This document shows positions 1 through 6,149 of a stretch of 6,932 bases of DNA, one piece after another (positions within the stretch are counted from its first letter, which is position 1; the number at the start of each line of letters is the position of its first letter). A program made the translations under genes and the position numbers. Source of the DNA: Chloroflexota bacterium. GTDB taxonomy: Bacteria; Chloroflexota; Anaerolineae; Anaerolineales; Villigracilaceae. The DNA lies in NCBI GenBank assembly GCA_021796315.1, contig JAJYOH010000322.1, positions 1-6,932 of the forward strand. The letters are read 5' to 3'. Under the pieces are notes generated by a model. It was given only the letters and a program-made list of their open reading frames with translations, did no database searches and was not told where the DNA came from.

Positions 1-1
1 A

Positions 2-1027
2 ACTGCCAACAAGACCGTGTATAGTACAAAGAATCAATTAATATATTTAATAAGCCCGCAGGTTTTTTATGATGAACAGCAAATAGCCGCCGCCCAACAG
101 GCCTTGGATCAGGCCAAGTCAGCTGCCAACAACCCGCCGACCAGCGATCAGCAAAAGGCAATTGATGCCGCTGCAACAAAGCTGAAAAGCGAGCAAAATG
201 CTCTTTCGGGCGATCAACTTTGGTATGAAGCCAACTATGTCCCGAATACCTTTACTGCTCCAGCAACACGGACAAGCCCCCAAAGCGTTAATGCCCCGAC
301 CGATGCAGATATTGCCGGGGCAAAGGCTGCCTACGCTGCCGCATTAGCCTCCGTACAGGAAGCTCAATGGTACGTTGATGCGCTCACCGGCGTTGCAGTG
401 CCTGATAACGCCACTGGCATCAATTTGAGCACCTTCGAGCAAGCCAAGCTTACTTTACAATCTGCGCAAGACACATTTAATGCGACACAACTCTACGCCC
501 CATTTTCTGGAATTGTCACGACCGTCAGCGCTCAACTCGGTGATTCTGTCGGAAGCACAGCCATCATCACAGTTGCTGATATGAGCACACTTTATGTGCA
601 AACCTATATTGATCAATCCAGCTTTGCCATGTTCCAGGTCGGAAATGCTGCGGATGTTATATTCGACGCCTTGCCCAACCTGACCTTGAAAGGCAAAGTC
701 GTGCAGGTCAGCCCGGCCCTGGTCACATCCTCGGGTCAATCTGCCGTGAGCGGTATGGTGCAGCTTGATCCCACATCTACAAACCTTCTGCTCGGCATGA
801 GCGCCGCAGTGAATGTCATTGCAGGGGATGCACAAAATGCTGTTCTGGCGCCTGTGGCTGCCTTGCATGAAACAACCCCCGGGCAATACGCTGTATTTGT
901 GGTCAAGAATGGACAATTGACCTTGACGGACGTCACCGTAGGCCTGCAGGATCCTGTGAATGCGGAGATCAAATCCGGCCTTCAGCCCGGTGATATCGTC
1001 AGTACGGGAATCGTAGGAACAAAATAA
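2..1027 (+). CDS. Membrane-fusion (HlyD/MacA-type) adaptor subunit of an ABC exporter, 5'-truncated
   Basis: Periplasmic/extracytoplasmic adaptor that links an ABC exporter to its substrate path. The frame is open from base 2 with no stop, so the true start and the N-terminal signal/anchor and first lipoyl half lie upstream. A GTG at 17 is in frame but has no ribosome binding site and is unlikely to be the start. Residue numbers here count from that GTG. Residues about 20-70 and 98-155 are Ala/Gln-rich helices that would form the coiled-coil hairpin. Residues 159-189 (LYAPFSGIV, then GD-V and ITVADMS) are the second lipoyl half typical of RND/MacA-type adaptors. Residues 190-270 form the beta-barrel region, and 275-336 (VLAPVAAL, GLQPGDIVSTG) the membrane-proximal domain. 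The stop is 1 nt before the ATPase start, so the two are translationally coupled. The family is clear; the exported substrate is not. Confidence 0.9.
   Translation, partial: TANKTVYSTKNQLIYLISPQVFYDEQQIAAAQQALDQAKSAANNPPTSDQQKAIDAAATKLKSEQNALSGDQLWYEANYVPNTFTAPATRTSPQSVNAPTDADIAGAKAAYAAALASVQEAQWYVDALTGVAVPDNATGINLSTFEQAKLTLQSAQDTFNATQLYAPFSGIVTTVSAQLGDSVGSTAIITVADMSTLYVQTYIDQSSFAMFQVGNAADVIFDALPNLTLKGKVVQVSPALVTSSGQSAVSGMVQLDPTSTNLLLGMSAAVNVIAGDAQNAVLAPVAALHETTPGQYAVFVVKNGQLTLTDVTVGLQDPVNAEIKSGLQPGDIVSTGIVGTK
1014..1019 (+). promoter_or_regulatory. Ribosome binding site of the ABC ATPase, inside the adaptor gene
   Basis: TAGGAA lies within the last codons of the adaptor gene, about 9 nt before the ATG at 1029. 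It supports that start. With the single-nucleotide gap between stop and start, it points to coupled translation of adaptor and ATPase. Confidence 0.6.
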
Positions 1028-1028
1028 T

Positions 1029-1742
1029 ATGAGCACGCAAGCAATTATCGAAACCGTTGATCTAAAAAAAATCTACGGGATGGGCGACGCAACCGTCGCC
1101 GCGCTCAATGGTGTCAGCATCCAGATCGAGGTCGGTGAGTTTGTTGCGATCATCGGCCCATCCGGCTCCGGGAAGAGCACCTTGATGCACATCCTGGGTT
1201 GTTTATCACGGCCTACGGAAGGGAAATATTTCCTGGACGGGCAGAATGTCAGCAACCTGGATAACAAACAATTAGCCGTTATTCGTAATAAGAAAATCGG
1301 ATTTGTTTTTCAAGCCTACAATCTGCTCTCACGCACTACCGCGCTGCGTAATGTCATGCTGCCGCTTATGTATGATCGTCTGGATACCCAGACAGCGGAG
1401 GATAGAGAAAATCTGGCATTACAGATGCTTAAGAAAGTCGGCCTGGGAGAACGAATTAATCATATGCCTCAGGAACTATCCGGCGGACAACAGCAACGAG
1501 TGGCAGTTGCGCGCGCGCTTATCAACAATCCTGTCATGATCATTGGGGATGAACCGACCGGCAATCTCGATAGCCGCTCCGGGGCAGATATATTGGATCT
1601 ATTCAAAGAAATCCATCAGCAGGGAGCAACCATCATTATAGTGACTCATGACCCTAAAATTGCGGCTCAGACGGAGCGCACCATTGAACTAAGCGATGGT
1701 GAAGTCAAGTTGGTCACGCATAATAACGGAAAGAGTTTATAG
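1029..1742 (+). CDS. ABC transporter ATP-binding protein, MacB/LolD-type
   Basis: Cytoplasmic ATPase that powers the adjacent MacB/FtsX-like permease. At 237 residues it has the usual length for stand-alone members of this family. All nucleotide-binding motifs are present: Walker A GPSGSGKS at 43-50, Q-loop Gln95 in [10 protein letters not shown], signature LSGGQQQR at 150-157, Walker B ending in D174-E175 (IIGDEPTG), D-loop NLDS 179-182 and H-loop His207 (IVTHD). The N-terminal pattern [20 protein letters not shown] and the EPTGNLDS block are typical of the MacB/LolD/FtsE group rather than of importers. It should therefore be catalytically competent. It sits between adaptor and permease in one operon, so the transporter is split. 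In E. coli MacB the ATPase and permease are fused. Confidence 0.96.
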   Translation: MSTQAIIETVDLKKIYGMGDATVAALNGVSIQIEVGEFVAIIGPSGSGKSTLMHILGCLSRPTEGKYFLDGQNVSNLDNKQLAVIRNKKIGFVFQAYNLLSRTTALRNVMLPLMYDRLDTQTAEDRENLALQMLKKVGLGERINHMPQELSGGQQQRVAVARALINNPVMIIGDEPTGNLDSRSGADILDLFKEIHQQGATIIIVTHDPKIAAQTERTIELSDGEVKLVTHNNGKSL

Positions 1743-1746
1743 ATAT

Positions 1747-1752
1747 GGAAGG
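1747..1752 (+). promoter_or_regulatory. Ribosome binding site of the permease gene
   Basis: GGAAGG lies 5 nt before the ATG at 1758 in the 15-nt gap after the ATPase stop. It is a strong Shine-Dalgarno match and fixes the permease start. Confidence 0.7.
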
Positions 1753-1757
1753 CCAAA

Positions 1758-2993
1758 ATGAAAATATCTGAGGTCATCAGGATTTCCTGGGAAGCGATCA
1801 CCAAAAACAAGATCCGTTCCCTGTTAACGATGTTGGGAATCATTATTGGTGTCGCAGCTGTGATCATGGTCATTTCGATCAGTGCGGGTACTGAAGCGAC
1901 AATCAGTGACCAGATCACCAGCCTGGGTTCTAACCTAGTTTTCATCACACCTGCCTTCAATCGAGGCGGAGCTCAGAGTTTTACCTCCAACAATCGTGGC
2001 GGCCTGGTCTTTCCTGATGCAGCCGCTATAGATCAACAGGTAGTCGGCGTCACAGGTGTCACAGTTGAACAAGGCTCAACACAAACAGTCAAGGCCAACG
2101 GCGTGACATTGGCAAGTATCAGCATTCTGGGCACCACCCCCGACTTCCCCTCGGTTCGGGATATGAAAATCACGAATGGTTCCTTCTTTACTCAAAATGC
2201 GGTCGACCTAAAACAGAATGTGGTTGTGCTTGGTTCCAGCCTTGCCCAGCAACTCTTCGGGACGACCGACCCTGTCGGCCAGTATGTTAACGTCGGGAAC
2301 TTCCAACTGATCGTGATTGGTGTGTTTGGTCCCAAGGGAGCCGTGGGCGGCGTGGATTATGATTCGCGCCTGTATCTGCCCATCACGGTCGTGTTCCAAA
2401 AGTTCACACCTTCCGAATTTGCACGTTTCCGCGGAGATAATGTTAGGCAGATCTATGTACAAGTGGATCCCAAGGCAAAGCTGGATGATGTTATTTTGCA
2501 AATCCAACTCCTGCTCTACAAACGTCACAATGTGACAGCCGCCAATCCGGATTTTTCGATCACTACCCAACAGGATATCATCAGCACGCAGGAATCAACC
2601 ACGGCCGCCTTCCGGTCCCTATTAGCCTGGGTGGCAGGCGTATCGTTGCTCGTAGGCGGTATTGGCATCATGAACATCATGCTGGTCAGTGTTACAGAGC
2701 GAACCCGTGAAATTGGTATTCGCCAGTCCATCGGCGCCACCAGCGATGATATTCGCGTCCAGTTCCTGATGGAGGCCTTGTTGTTGAGCGCAATAGGAGG
2801 CCTGATCGGATTGTTCGTCGGAGTGGGCGGCTCGGTGATATTTGGCTCAGTCAGCGGTATGCGAACAGTCATTGTGCCCAGCTCAGCCTTATTGGCATTT
2901 GGCTCATCCGCGATTGTGGGCATTTTCTTTGGCTATTACCCGGCCAGCAAAGCCGCTCAATTGGATCCTATCGAGGCCCTTCGATTCGAATAA
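1758..2993 (+). CDS. ABC transporter permease, MacB/FtsX family
   Basis: Integral membrane subunit of the exporter, 411 residues, full length for the family. It has one N-terminal membrane segment (about 21-42, following the conserved NKIRSLLTMLGIIIGVAAVI stretch). Next comes a large extracytoplasmic MacB core domain (about 43-285). Three C-terminal segments follow at about 286-310, 338-361 and 376-395, forming the FtsX domain. Family signatures are VTERTREIGIRQSIGA at 312-327 between segments 2 and 3, and YPASKAAQLDPIEALRFE at the very C-terminus. MacB-type permeases drive mechanotransmission in the periplasm rather than moving substrate across the inner membrane. The core domain would contact the adaptor encoded at the window start. 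No outer-membrane TolC-like gene is present in the window, which fits a monoderm-like envelope. The substrate cannot be told from the sequence. Confidence 0.95.
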   Translation: MKISEVIRISWEAITKNKIRSLLTMLGIIIGVAAVIMVISISAGTEATISDQITSLGSNLVFITPAFNRGGAQSFTSNNRGGLVFPDAAAIDQQVVGVTGVTVEQGSTQTVKANGVTLASISILGTTPDFPSVRDMKITNGSFFTQNAVDLKQNVVVLGSSLAQQLFGTTDPVGQYVNVGNFQLIVIGVFGPKGAVGGVDYDSRLYLPITVVFQKFTPSEFARFRGDNVRQIYVQVDPKAKLDDVILQIQLLLYKRHNVTAANPDFSITTQQDIISTQESTTAAFRSLLAWVAGVSLLVGGIGIMNIMLVSVTERTREIGIRQSIGATSDDIRVQFLMEALLLSAIGGLIGLFVGVGGSVIFGSVSGMRTVIVPSSALLAFGSSAIVGIFFGYYPASKAAQLDPIEALRFE

Positions 2994-3031
2994 TATTCGG
3001 TACTCAAACCCCATTTATAAAAAAGGAAAAA

Positions 3032-3811
3032 ATGAAAAAAACAATTCTTCCCATCACGTTACTGCTTACTTTGGCTTTTGTAGTCACAGCCTGTGGAAGC
3101 ACGAATAGTGCAAGCAGCGCCAGCCAAAGCGGACAAACCGCTGCTGGCACCGGACAAGGTCAGGGTCAGGGGAATAACCGCCCGATCTCACCGCAGTTGC
3201 AGCTTGCCGTTGGCACATTCAAGTTGGAGGGCACGCCGCAGGCCGTGAATGCAACTGAAGCGGCGCAACTCATCCCTTTGTGGCAGCTATACAGCCAATT
3301 GGAAACCAGCACATCCAGCGCCCAGCAGGAAGTCACTGCGACGTTTAACCAGATCAAAGACACAATGACCCCTGACCAGATCAACGCCATCAACGCCATG
3401 AATTTAACCAATCAGGAAGCTTTTACCTTCATGCAACAACAAGGCATCGTTCAAGCTGGTGGATTCGGTTTCAACGGGACCCCTCAGGCAGATCGCACGC
3501 CACGAGCAGGTGGCGGCGGTGGTCTCCGCGGCGGTGGGGGTGGATTTCCAGGTGGTGGCGGTCCGGGAGGCGGAGCAGGTGGCACACAGCTGAATCCCAG
3601 CCAGATCGCGACTGCCCAGGCTCGTCGGGCACAAGGTGGCGGATTCAGCAATCGTCTTCCTTCGGGCTTGCTTAATGCATTAATCAAGCTCTTACAGTCC
3701 AAGGTACCCGGTGGGTTGACTTCAACACCGGCAGTGACCTCGACAGATACCCCGGCAGCAATTTCAACAGACACTCCGGCAATAACATTGGCGGCAACCC
3801 CAACGCCATAG
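3032..3811 (+). CDS. Surface lipoprotein of unknown function with LTxxQ-like motifs and Gly- and Thr/Pro-rich tracts
   Basis: I do not recognise a named family. Residues 1-21 form a lipoprotein signal peptide: MKK, a hydrophobic core, then lipobox V18-T19-A20-C21, so mature protein would be lipid-anchored at Cys21. A Ser/Gln/Gly linker (22-50) is followed by the only folded-looking part (about 51-140), mostly helical, with LAVGTFKLEG at 58-67, a helix around PLWQLYSQLE (82-91) and TMTPDQINAINAM (111-123). A glycine tract spans 160-184. A second motif, LNPSQIATAQARRA (187-200), is followed by a helix LLNALIKLLQSK (213-224) and a Thr/Pro tail with two STDTPA units. The two (T/N)P-x-Q motifs resemble the LTxxQ motif of Spy/CpxP proteins, but this is weak similarity. 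AAGGA 5 nt before the ATG supports the start. It lies 38 nt after the permease gene, probably in the same operon, and before a hairpin. A role as exporter or sensor accessory is inference. Confidence 0.85.
   Translation: MKKTILPITLLLTLAFVVTACGSTNSASSASQSGQTAAGTGQGQGQGNNRPISPQLQLAVGTFKLEGTPQAVNATEAAQLIPLWQLYSQLETSTSSAQQEVTATFNQIKDTMTPDQINAINAMNLTNQEAFTFMQQQGIVQAGGFGFNGTPQADRTPRAGGGGGLRGGGGGFPGGGGPGGGAGGTQLNPSQIATAQARRAQGGGFSNRLPSGLLNALIKLLQSKVPGGLTSTPAVTSTDTPAAISTDTPAITLAATPTP
3509..3583 (+). repeat. Glycine-rich low-complexity tract inside the lipoprotein gene
   Basis: About 25 codons (lipoprotein residues 160-184) are nearly all GGN, interrupted by LR, FP, P and A. The DNA is a run of GGTGGCGGN-like triplets. 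It probably encodes a flexible spacer between the folded N-terminal part and the C-terminal helix, and is prone to length variation by slippage. Confidence 0.8.
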
Positions 3812-3818
3812 ATTCAAT

Positions 3819-3873
3819 CTTCATGCCGCTATATTCCTGTATAGCGGCATGAAGAGGTCCACAATTCTTTTTT
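3819..3873 (+). terminator. Perfect 15-bp hairpin, probable terminator of the exporter-lipoprotein operon
   Basis: Bases 3819-3833 pair perfectly with 3840-3854 around the 6-nt loop TTCCTG; the left arm begins CTTCATGCCGC. It starts 8 nt after the lipoprotein stop. A run of six T (3868-3873) comes only 13 nt after the stem, so it is not a textbook intrinsic terminator. It could instead be a 3'-end stabilising structure or a partial terminator that lets some transcription reach the regulator genes. Position between two transcription units favours a terminator role. Confidence 0.6.
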
Positions 3874-3876
3874 CAA

Positions 3877-3903
3877 CTTACAAAACAGAGTTGTTGATAT
3901 ACT
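3877..3903 (+). promoter_or_regulatory. Candidate sigma70-type promoter for the two-component genes
   Basis: TATACT at 3898-3903 matches the -10 consensus at five of six bases. CTTACA at 3877-3882 matches the -35 consensus at four of six, with a short 15-nt spacer. Transcription would begin near 3910 and leave a leader of about 18 nt that holds the ribosome binding site. The position, after the hairpin and before the regulator, is right, but the spacing is suboptimal. Confidence 0.35.
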
Positions 3904-3913
3904 CGAAAGCATT

Positions 3914-3920
3914 AAAGAGG
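3914..3920 (+). promoter_or_regulatory. Ribosome binding site that fixes the GTG start of the response regulator
   Basis: AAAGAGG ends 7 nt before the GTG at 3928. The ATG at 3921 is out of frame and reaches a stop within 11 codons, and the in-frame ATG at 3943 would be too far away and would remove the first strand of the receiver domain. The GTG is therefore the best start. Confidence 0.65.
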
Positions 3921-3927
3921 ATGACCA

Positions 3928-4611
3928 GTGACACAAACCATTATGGTAGTTGACGATGAAAAGCGCCTCGTCTTTCTTGTTGAGAGCTATCTATCGCAAG
4001 AGGGCTATCGCGTCGTTACTGCCTACACTGGAAAGGAAGCCTTATCGGTCGCCCGCAAAGAAAAACCCGATTTGATCATTCTCGATATTATGATGCCGGA
4101 GATGGACGGTTATGAGTTCATGGAAATCTACCGGCGAGAAAGTAAAACGCCTATCATCGTGCTGACCGCGCGCGTGGAAGAGGAGGAACAGGTCATCGGC
4201 CTGGAACTTGGCGCAGACGACTATGTCACCAAACCTTTCCGGCCGCGCGCGTTGATGGCACGCGTACGCGCCATCCTGCGCCGCGCCGGACAAGTTGAAC
4301 CGCACGCCAAAATATTGACCGCGTCCGACGTCACGCTTGACCGCGAGATGCGCACCGTTTCGGTTGGTAAAAAATATGTCAATTTGACTCCCTCCGAGTT
4401 CGATCTGCTGGCCGCTCTCATGTCCGCGCCGGGACGAGTCTTTTCCCGTCTCGATTTGCTGGACATCATTCAAGGAGTCCGTTACGAAGGATATGAAAGA
4501 ACCATCGACTTGCATGTAAAAAATCTGCGGGCAAAGATCGAGGACGATACTCGTTCGCCGCTCTATATTGAAACCGTGTACGGAGTCGGCTACAGGTTTG
4601 CCAGAGAGTAA
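3928..4611 (+). CDS. Response regulator, OmpR/PhoB family
   Basis: Cytoplasmic transcription factor activated by phosphorylation, 227 residues, normal length. The receiver domain (about 4-118) has the acidic pair D9-D10, phospho-acceptor D53 (ILDIMMPEMDG), switch Thr80 (IIVLTAR) and Lys102 (DDYVTKPF). A short linker leads to an OmpR-type winged-helix DNA-binding domain (about 128-226). Its signatures are LTPSEFDLL at 153-161, the recognition helix region RTIDLHVKNLRAKIE at 191-205 and the wing YGVGYRF at 218-224. All key residues are intact, so it should be functional. The partner kinase gene starts 5 nt after its stop. The likely targets are the exporter and lipoprotein genes upstream and its own promoter, judged from gene neighbourhood only. 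Confidence 0.96.
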   Translation: MTQTIMVVDDEKRLVFLVESYLSQEGYRVVTAYTGKEALSVARKEKPDLIILDIMMPEMDGYEFMEIYRRESKTPIIVLTARVEEEEQVIGLELGADDYVTKPFRPRALMARVRAILRRAGQVEPHAKILTASDVTLDREMRTVSVGKKYVNLTPSEFDLLAALMSAPGRVFSRLDLLDIIQGVRYEGYERTIDLHVKNLRAKIEDDTRSPLYIETVYGVGYRFARE

Positions 4612-4616
4612 GTTTT

Positions 4617-5978
4617 ATGAGATCAATCACAACAAAATTGGTGTTGGCATTTTTAACTGTTAGCCTGCTAAGTACCCTGCTGGTGGTGCTTTTCACGCGT
4701 TGGAGAAGCGCCGAAGAATTCCGTTCGTTCCTGCTCGACCAGAACCGCCCATCCATCGTGACGACGTTATCCGGCTATTATCAGAAAAACGGTTCCTGGC
4801 GGGGCATCACAAGCCTCGAATTGGTTCCACAACCGCCTCCCGAACCCAGATCCCAATTCAATCACGGGCCGTTCACGCTGGTGGACACAACCAGCCACAT
4901 TGTTATGGCCGGGGAAGGTTATCAAGTTGGCGCGGCTGTTTCCGCATCCGAGCTTGCCAATGCCATCCCGATCCAGGTAGACGGAAAAACGGTCGGCACT
5001 CTTCTCATCAGCCGCAGCGCGTACCGCGTCAGTCCACTGGGTTCCAATTTTCTTAACCGCATCAATCTCCAGATTTTGCTAAGCGGCTTGATCGCCATGG
5101 TACTGGCGTTATTATTGGCTGTCATTTTTTCGCGGAACATCACCCGCCCCATCCGGGAATTGACCGCCGCCACGCAGGTCGTCTCTGAAGGAAAACTCGC
5201 CCACGAAGTACCTGTCCGTTCGCGCGATGAAATGGGACAACTGGCCGCATCATTCAACCGAATGAGCACCGACCTCGCCCGCTCACTCAACCTCCGCCGA
5301 CAAATGACCGCAGACATTGCTCACGAATTGCGGACTCCGATAAGCATCATCCTCGGTCACGCTGAAGCCGTCCACGATGAAGTCCTGCCCCCTTCCATCG
5401 AGACTTTTGAGATCATTCGAGAAGAAGCCGAACGCCTCGAACATTTGGTGGATGATTTACGAGTACTCTCGATGGCAGATGCGGGCGAACTCAAACTTAC
5501 TCTTAGACCCTATTCGCCTCAAAAGTTATTACACGATGCACAAAAGATATACAGTCATCAGGCCCGGCAGAAAAAAATATCCTTACAAACAAAAGCCGCA
5601 ACTGACCTGCCTGAGATTGAAATCGACCCTGAGCGAATGAGGGAAGTATTCAGCAACATCATTGAGAATGCCTTGCGATATACGCCCCAAAACGGACATA
5701 TCACCTTGTCAGCAAATTTGATTGAAGGCGCTGTCCAAATGAGCGTGCAGGACAGCGGGCCGGGTGTGGCAGCCGAGGAGTTAGATCGCATCTTCGAGCG
5801 GTTTTACCGAACCGAGACGTCACGCGCCAGAGACAAAGGCGGTTCAGGGCTTGGGTTCGCTATTGCAAAGTCCATTGTTGAAAAGCACAACGGGCGAATC
5901 TGGGCTGAAAGCAAATCGGGCGAAGGGCTGACGATTGTGATCGAACTCCCGCTTTCCACGAGCCCAGAGCAAAGCTAA
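4617..5978 (+). CDS. Membrane sensor histidine kinase, BaeS/CpxA-like HAMP-HisKA-HATPase architecture
   Basis: Partner kinase of the preceding regulator, 453 residues. Membrane segment 1 lies at about 7-27. An extracytoplasmic sensor of about 125 residues (28-151) contains YYQKNGSW and a proline-rich patch PQPPPEPR (71-78). Membrane segment 2 is at about 152-172. A HAMP linker (about 173-222, with SRNITRPIREL and DEMGQLAASFN) is followed by HisKA with the H-box TADIAHELRTP (231-241, phospho-acceptor His236; the adjacent E-L-R-T suits phosphatase activity). The ATPase domain has N-box NIIENALRYTP (347-357), G1 DSGPGV (379-384), an F-box around FERFYR (393-398) and G2 GGSGLGFAIA (408-417). All catalytic boxes are complete. 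The ATG is 5 nt after the regulator stop with only a weak GAGAG upstream, so translation is probably coupled. The sensor region looks like the BaeS type, which in enterobacteria controls drug efflux; the signal here is unknown. Confidence 0.95.
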   Translation: MRSITTKLVLAFLTVSLLSTLLVVLFTRWRSAEEFRSFLLDQNRPSIVTTLSGYYQKNGSWRGITSLELVPQPPPEPRSQFNHGPFTLVDTTSHIVMAGEGYQVGAAVSASELANAIPIQVDGKTVGTLLISRSAYRVSPLGSNFLNRINLQILLSGLIAMVLALLLAVIFSRNITRPIRELTAATQVVSEGKLAHEVPVRSRDEMGQLAASFNRMSTDLARSLNLRRQMTADIAHELRTPISIILGHAEAVHDEVLPPSIETFEIIREEAERLEHLVDDLRVLSMADAGELKLTLRPYSPQKLLHDAQKIYSHQARQKKISLQTKAATDLPEIEIDPERMREVFSNIIENALRYTPQNGHITLSANLIEGAVQMSVQDSGPGVAAEELDRIFERFYRTETSRARDKGGSGLGFAIAKSIVEKHNGRIWAESKSGEGLTIVIELPLSTSPEQS

Positions 5979-6024
5979 ATTCTCAATCTAAAATCTTTCA
6001 AACAATTCGCAGAAGCATTTTGCC

Positions 6025-6091
6025 TCCGCGAGTTTTCGCTAATCAACGCGAATTGGTTTAAGATTAGCGAAAACTCGTGTAAATTCGCGGA
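6025..6091. repeat. Imperfect long palindrome with TCCG/CGGA ends (possible REP- or MITE-like element)
   Basis: CGAGTTTTCGCTAATC (6029-6044) is repeated exactly inverted at 6062-6077 around a 17-nt centre. The outer ends TCCG (6025-6028) and CGGA (6088-6091) are also inverted, but the right arm carries an extra 10 nt (6078-6087). Allowing one G-U pair, RNA could pair 6027-6044 with 6062-6079, 18 bp. The right arm also shows a 10-bp degenerate periodicity (GCGAAAACTC, GTGTAAATTC, GCGGACCGTT at 6067-6096). It lies between the kinase stop and the last gene, in a 171-nt gap. It might act as a terminator for the kinase transcript, although no T run directly follows the stem. Confidence 0.7.
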
Positions 6092-6140
6092 CCGTTTTGG
6101 CTTTAAGTAAGCCCCACAAAAATTGGATTATGCAGCCAGC

Positions 6141-6145
6141 GAGGG
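6141..6145 (+). promoter_or_regulatory. Ribosome binding site of the ProRS-like gene
   Basis: GAGGG lies 4 nt before the second ATG of a tandem ATG-ATG (6147, 6150). It is too close to the first ATG, so the second is preferred. That start also gives the MRYRDL beginning expected from ProRS relatives. Confidence 0.5.
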
Positions 6146-6149
6146 CATG

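Noticed and set aside
18..60. AT-rich patch near the window start as a possible junction, promoter or gene start
   Set aside because: The frame runs through it without a stop, and the encoded LISPQV-type stretch leads smoothly into the adaptor coiled coil. The ATGs at 69 and 72 are out of frame.
455..1036. Long minus-strand open frame opposite the adaptor gene
   Set aside because: It overlaps a clear adaptor-family coding region, has no recognisable motif, and is rich in Cys and His as expected of a shadow frame.
2994..3031. TTTATAA-like -10 box before the lipoprotein gene
   Set aside because: The 38-nt gap is simply AT-rich, no -35 partner is visible at the right distance, and the sequence overlaps the ribosome binding region. 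Read-through from the permease gene is simpler.
3484..3774. Minus-strand open frame encoding a strikingly proline-rich peptide
   Set aside because: It is the complement of the GGN-rich glycine tract of the lipoprotein gene (GGN read backwards gives Pro codons). It has no ribosome binding site or recognisable domain.
3873..3897. TCAAC-15 nt-GTTGA inverted repeat over the candidate promoter as an operator
   Set aside because: Five-base arms are expected by chance, and OmpR-family regulators usually bind direct repeats, which I did not find here.
6099..6113. Small GGCTT/AAGCC hairpin after the palindrome as a terminator
   Set aside because: Only 5 bp with no following T run; too weak to support.
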